DNA from: Brotaphodocola faecis
GTDB lineage: Bacteria > Bacillota > Clostridia > Lachnospirales > Lachnospiraceae
Assembly (NCBI RefSeq): GCF_040096075.1
Contig: NZ_JBBMFJ010000019.1
Span: 8,045-72,044, forward strand
Reading direction: 5' to 3'
DNA: 64,000 nucleotides
A model generated the notes under the pieces. It ran no database searches. It was not told where the DNA came from and saw only the letters and a program-made list of their open reading frames with translations. Below are positions 61,061 through 64,000 of this stretch, piece after piece (positions within the stretch are counted from its first letter, which is position 1; the number at the start of each line of letters is the position of its first letter). The translations under genes were made by a program, and so were the position numbers.

Positions 61061-61216
61061 CCCTTATTTTACACCATTTTCTGAATTTTTTGATCTTATT
61101 TTCTCTTTTTTTATTCTCATTAATACACTTCAAAAAACGGGCCTTTATTACCCTTTTTTCCACACTTTGGCAATATTCCAAATTTTTTATAATCCGTTTA
61201 TAATTAACATTATATT
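61061..61216. other. AT-rich segment, probable origin unwinding region
   Basis: About 155 bp of strongly AT-rich DNA directly follow the iterons, with T-runs (CTCTTTTTTTATTC) and no gene. Iteron plus AT-rich layout marks this as the likely DNA unwinding element of the origin. Confidence 0.6.
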
Positions 61217-61240
61217 GTGAGGAAGGAGGGTGGATCCAGA

Positions 61241-62272
61241 GTGAAACGTTTTGCGAATGTAAGCATTCCATCCATAAAGAAAATCATTCATACTTCATTC
61301 GAGAAGCAGCTGTTAAAAAGCTGCTCTGTTCGGCTATTCATTCTGATCCATTTCTATGCCAATGCAAATACCGGCATCACTTCACCACTCGATCTGGAAG
61401 ATCTGGCACAAGCACTTGATTGTAACATCAAAACTGTTCGCAGCAATATTCTCCGGTTGGAGTCCTGCGGCTTTTTTGATGTATCTATGGATCCGGTCAC
61501 AGAAGAGTATAGCTTTACAATCCATGACTACACCAAAATGTATAATCCTATCGGTCTTGGCGGTGGTTATATCCAGTGTACATATGATTTGCTTGATCAG
61601 CTCCTGCAGATCAAATCCATTAATGAGCTACGAGTGATCCTTATGCTTCTTTGTGAAGCGATCACCACTGAACTTCAGAGTTCTGCAAAGCTGGCCGTGG
61701 CCAAACTCACATTTAAAGAATTACTTGCCGGTTTACCCAAATATGTAAAACCAGGTGTGGTAAAGCAGATTTTAGATCATGCCAACTCCTTCAAAACCAT
61801 TTTTAAGGAAGAGTACACCAGGAAAAAGCGTTATATCGCTGCAAAGCTCAATGATTGTTTTAATGGAGCCACTACCAAAAATCAGGTCCGTCAGGCTGCC
61901 TACTCCAAAATCGTTTCTTTTACCACTGAAATGGATGATGTTATCCGCATCTTTAACAGTTCCTTGTTTGAAGGCAAGTTAAAAGAGAGAATACAGTATG
62001 AGGAGATCCTGAAAACAGAATATGATATCGCATTCGATCAGACAACCACCCTGGATGCTGATCATCTACTTCCAACCTATGGTTTTGAAGAAACTCAGTA
62101 TCATGATCTTACCATCATGGCACAGGATTACGAGATTGATACGGTACTGGATGCACTGCACCTTTTCTATAACCGTTATATCCTCACAAAACTCTATGAT
62201 GCAAAGAAAGGGCCTGGCTCGCTCGTTCGATCCATCATAAGGAAATTGATCCAAAATCCACAAATTGCATAA
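61241..62272 (+). CDS. Winged-helix replication-initiation candidate
   Basis: From the GTG at 61241 (AAGGAGGG upstream) the protein has 343 residues. A winged helix lies near residues 20-80 (KSCSVRLFILIHFYANANTGITSPLDLEDLAQALDCNIKTVRSNILRLESCGFF). The rest is helical, with basic patches and a C-terminal DAKKGPGSLVRSIIRKLIQNP. It resembles DnaD/RepA-N-like initiators that bind iterons or load the helicase. It sits just after the iterons and the AT-rich segment, the best position for a Rep. Not matched to a named family. Confidence 0.6.
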   Translation: MKRFANVSIPSIKKIIHTSFEKQLLKSCSVRLFILIHFYANANTGITSPLDLEDLAQALDCNIKTVRSNILRLESCGFFDVSMDPVTEEYSFTIHDYTKMYNPIGLGGGYIQCTYDLLDQLLQIKSINELRVILMLLCEAITTELQSSAKLAVAKLTFKELLAGLPKYVKPGVVKQILDHANSFKTIFKEEYTRKKRYIAAKLNDCFNGATTKNQVRQAAYSKIVSFTTEMDDVIRIFNSSLFEGKLKERIQYEEILKTEYDIAFDQTTTLDADHLLPTYGFEETQYHDLTIMAQDYEIDTVLDALHLFYNRYILTKLYDAKKGPGSLVRSIIRKLIQNPQIA

Positions 62273-62285
62273 GCTTCGCTTCACC

Positions 62286-62310
62286 GGCATCCGCTAGGAT
62301 GCCTATTTCT
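62286..62310 (+). terminator. Intrinsic terminator
   Basis: GGCATCC and GGATGCC pair over four bases and are followed by TATTTCT, 14 bp after the initiator gene. Confidence 0.75.
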
Positions 62311-62439
62311 CGTTCCATTCTGTATTTTCATACCCGTTTTCTGGATGATTTTTTTCCTATTCATTGCTTTTCAATGTGTATTTCTTTCAGCAATATCTAA
62401 ATTTCCAGGTTGGTTATCCACAATTTTCTTTGTCTGGGT

Positions 62440-62545
62440 CAGAAAAAAATCACCTTTTTTATAAAAAAACATTCTTTTCATTAGAAAATCATCTTTTTTA
62501 AAATAAAAACTGCATTTTCTTTTAAAAATCGGCTGATCCAAAAAT
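62440..62545. repeat. A-tract repeats of about 20 bp
   Basis: AAAAAATCACCTTTTTT, AAAACATTCTTTTC, AAAATCATCTTTTTT, AAAACTGCATTTTC and AAAATCGGC follow one another about every 20 bp. Phased A-tracts bend DNA and occur at origins and recombination sites. The rest of 62311-62734 holds no gene; a GC-rich island CGCGTTCCGCGACCGG lies near 62650. Confidence 0.45.
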
Positions 62546-62734
62546 AAATGCCTGAAATAGAACCTTTGACGGCAGGAAATTGCTCTCATTTTTACATGTC
62601 TTTTATGTCTTTAAATTTTTTTATGTTTTTTAACTCTTTTAAATAAAGCGCGTTCCGCGACCGGCCCCCTTACGGGGAGAGTGATTGTGAAAAGGAAATA
62701 AATCTCCAAATGAATCTTATTTCATCTATATCAG

Positions 62735-62776
62735 GGCGTGTGAAAAAATGAGAAATCATTTTTTACACGCTCTTTT
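62735..62776. terminator. Hairpin at the end of the transposase unit
   Basis: GCGTGTGAAAAAAT and ATTTTTTACACGC form a long stem with T-rich flank. It lies beyond the 3' end of the IS1182-like gene and may be its terminator or part of its end. Confidence 0.55.
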
Positions 62777-62853
62777 AGACTAAAAAATTATAAACGAAGT
62801 AGTCTCTAAAAGCGCATTTCCCCCTTACCCCATAAATTTGTTGATTTTCAAAT

Positions 62854-64000
62854 CTATGCAGCTGATTTTATTTTCATCTGTTTGTTGTGGAATTTATAAA
62901 GATTGTGTCCCAGTGAAACAAGGTATACTTCAAGTTGAACGGTTTTTATCCCTCTTCGCACAATCCGTTTATACCAGCGGTCATTTTTTATAATACCAAA
63001 AGTACCTTCTGCCTGGATGGAACGGTTCATTCTAAGCAGCGCACCCTGGATACTCTCAAGGTTTTGAATCACTTCCTGATGCATCTTTGTTAGTTCCTGA
63101 TTGACACGCACGGTACGGTTTCCTTCTCCCTTTTTACATTTTTCTGCGTAAGGACATCCACTGCAGTCTTCGCACTGATAGATTTCCTCTTCCCGTCCAT
63201 ATGCGTTTCCTTTTATTGCCTTACGGTACTGCAAATGGAATCCCTTTCCGTTAGGGCACCACATTTTTCCATCTCTGTCAATCTTGAAATTAACTGCCCG
63301 GAATGGGTCTTCATGATAGTTTCTGTCGGTGGTTTCTTTCTTAAACATTGGAAATTTCATATATTTTTCCAGCCCATTCTGTTCACAGAAAATATAGTTA
63401 TTATACGAGCCGTAACCGGCATCCGCTACCGGATATTTGGGGTAGAATCCATAAATATCATGGAACTTATTCATGAGGGGGATGAAACAGTCCATATCTG
63501 AACGATATTGGTTCATATCAACAACCGCTATATACTCATCCGCCACACCGACCTGGACATTATACGCCGGGAGCAGTTGGTCATTTCCCATATAGTCCTT
63601 TTTGATTCGCATGAAAGTAGCGGAATGATCAGTCTTGGAATAGCTATTGCGTCCATCTCCACAGATTTGGATCTTTTCTACATATTCATTCAGCTTTGAC
63701 AGATATTCCTGAAGTTTTTCATAATGGCGCTGCTGGACTGACTTTCGATGTCCTTTCCCAGCGACAAACGTTGTTTCATCCAACTGCCAGATTTCTACGT
63801 ATTTCGATGCGGCTTCCTTTAAGTATTCTGGCGAGTATTCCGTATTAATACTAAACTTTATCCCCGTGTATTGAAGCTCAAGATTAATTTCCTGAAACAG
63901 GGAAGTGATCTTCTCAAACAGGTGGTATCTGGATTTTTCAGTCGCTTTCTTCCATACCCAGGAATACTTGTTTGCGTTGGCTTCAAACTTAGAACCGTCA
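62854..64000 (-). CDS. IS1182-family transposase, cut by window edge
   Basis: The frame is open from the right edge to its stop at 62854, 382 codons in view, with the N-terminus beyond the window. It contains GSKFEANANKYSWVWKK, YSKTDHSATFM, ADAGYGSYNNY, a CEDCSGCPYAEKC cysteine cluster and RSIQAEGTFGIIKND near the end. These are the DDE and zinc motifs of IS1182/IS5-like transposases. The last 309 codons can be read alone from a TTG at 63783, but sequence upstream in the same frame is clearly part of the protein. No frameshift seen, so it may be active. Confidence 0.88.
   Translation of the reverse strand, partial: DGSKFEANANKYSWVWKKATEKSRYHLFEKITSLFQEINLELQYTGIKFSINTEYSPEYLKEAASKYVEIWQLDETTFVAGKGHRKSVQQRHYEKLQEYLSKLNEYVEKIQICGDGRNSYSKTDHSATFMRIKKDYMGNDQLLPAYNVQVGVADEYIAVVDMNQYRSDMDCFIPLMNKFHDIYGFYPKYPVADAGYGSYNNYIFCEQNGLEKYMKFPMFKKETTDRNYHEDPFRAVNFKIDRDGKMWCPNGKGFHLQYRKAIKGNAYGREEEIYQCEDCSGCPYAEKCKKGEGNRTVRVNQELTKMHQEVIQNLESIQGALLRMNRSIQAEGTFGIIKNDRWYKRIVRRGIKTVQLEVYLVSLGHNLYKFHNKQMKIKSAA

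Noticed and set aside
60173..61271. Long minus-strand frames through the repeat array (repeating SLSVTAVPRKV-type units)
   Set aside because: They exist only because the 48-bp unit is a multiple of three. They have no ribosome binding site and overlap the probable origin.

Overview
The window looks like part of a large conjugative plasmid, or a plasmid-like integrative element, from a Gram-positive anaerobe of the class Clostridia, most likely Lachnospiraceae. The evidence is strong AGGAGG-type ribosome binding sites, sigma-A promoters with 17-bp spacers, AT-rich intergenic DNA around coding DNA of moderate GC, and families typical of gut Clostridia (LPD28-like, DUF3990/DUF3791, SAF/CpaE-like conjugation proteins). 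No rRNA, tRNA or CRISPR array was seen. The host assignment is an inference.

Layout. 0-4.9 kb: a mobile-element scar, with a group II intron inserted just outside the right end of an IS200/IS605 tnpA-tnpB element, then a ParE/Phd toxin-antitoxin pair and a RelB antitoxin whose toxin has decayed. 4.9-23.7 kb (minus strand): one long transfer operon. In transcription order it encodes an adenine methyltransferase-like protein, a large zinc-finger helicase, an LPD28-like protein, a possible sliding-clamp homologue, two VirB2-like pilins, a PrgI/VirB3-like protein, a membrane protein, VirB4, a VirB6-like protein, two CpaE/ParA-type ATPases (one with a SAF domain) and an S1-domain protein. The operon starts at a good promoter followed by a structured leader that contains an intrinsic terminator. 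23.9-25.3 kb: an orphan IS605-like right end and small minus-strand genes. 25.7-29.7 kb: segregation region, with a pSK1-Par-like coiled-coil protein, eight GATAATAAT boxes, a ParMRC-type centromere made of 11-bp repeats, ParM and a ParR candidate. 29.8-34.7 kb: a secreted cell-wall-binding protein and the VirD4/TraG coupling protein. 35-47 kb: cargo, namely AhpC with a domain-permuted AhpF, a Toprim protein, regulators with clear palindromic operators, a phosphoesterase, a ribbon-helix-helix/coiled-coil protein and membrane and lipoproteins. 47.3-47.6 kb: a type I toxin-antitoxin locus with the layout of Fst/par. 47.9-52.2 kb: a UvrD helicase with an iron-sulphur nuclease-like N-terminus and a DUF3791-DUF3990-DUF3791 ADP-ribosyltransferase-like module. 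52.5-57.7 kb: a four-gene replication operon with its own clamp loader (delta-prime and DnaX), an OB-HD protein with an altered HD motif and a zincin-like protein. 58.6-62.3 kb: two initiator-like genes flanking an array of about 30 iterons, the probable replication origin. The right edge carries an IS1182-like transposase that runs out of the window.

How it works together: the minus-strand operon and the plus-strand coupling protein would form the transfer machine. ParMRC, the Par-like protein and at least three addiction modules would keep the element in the population. The iteron origin, initiator candidates, plasmid clamp loader and possible plasmid clamp suggest partly host-independent replication. 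No relaxase was recognised, so oriT and relaxase probably lie outside the window or are divergent. At least five operons begin with promoter, short leader, intrinsic terminator and then gene, which hints at shared control by attenuation or antitermination.
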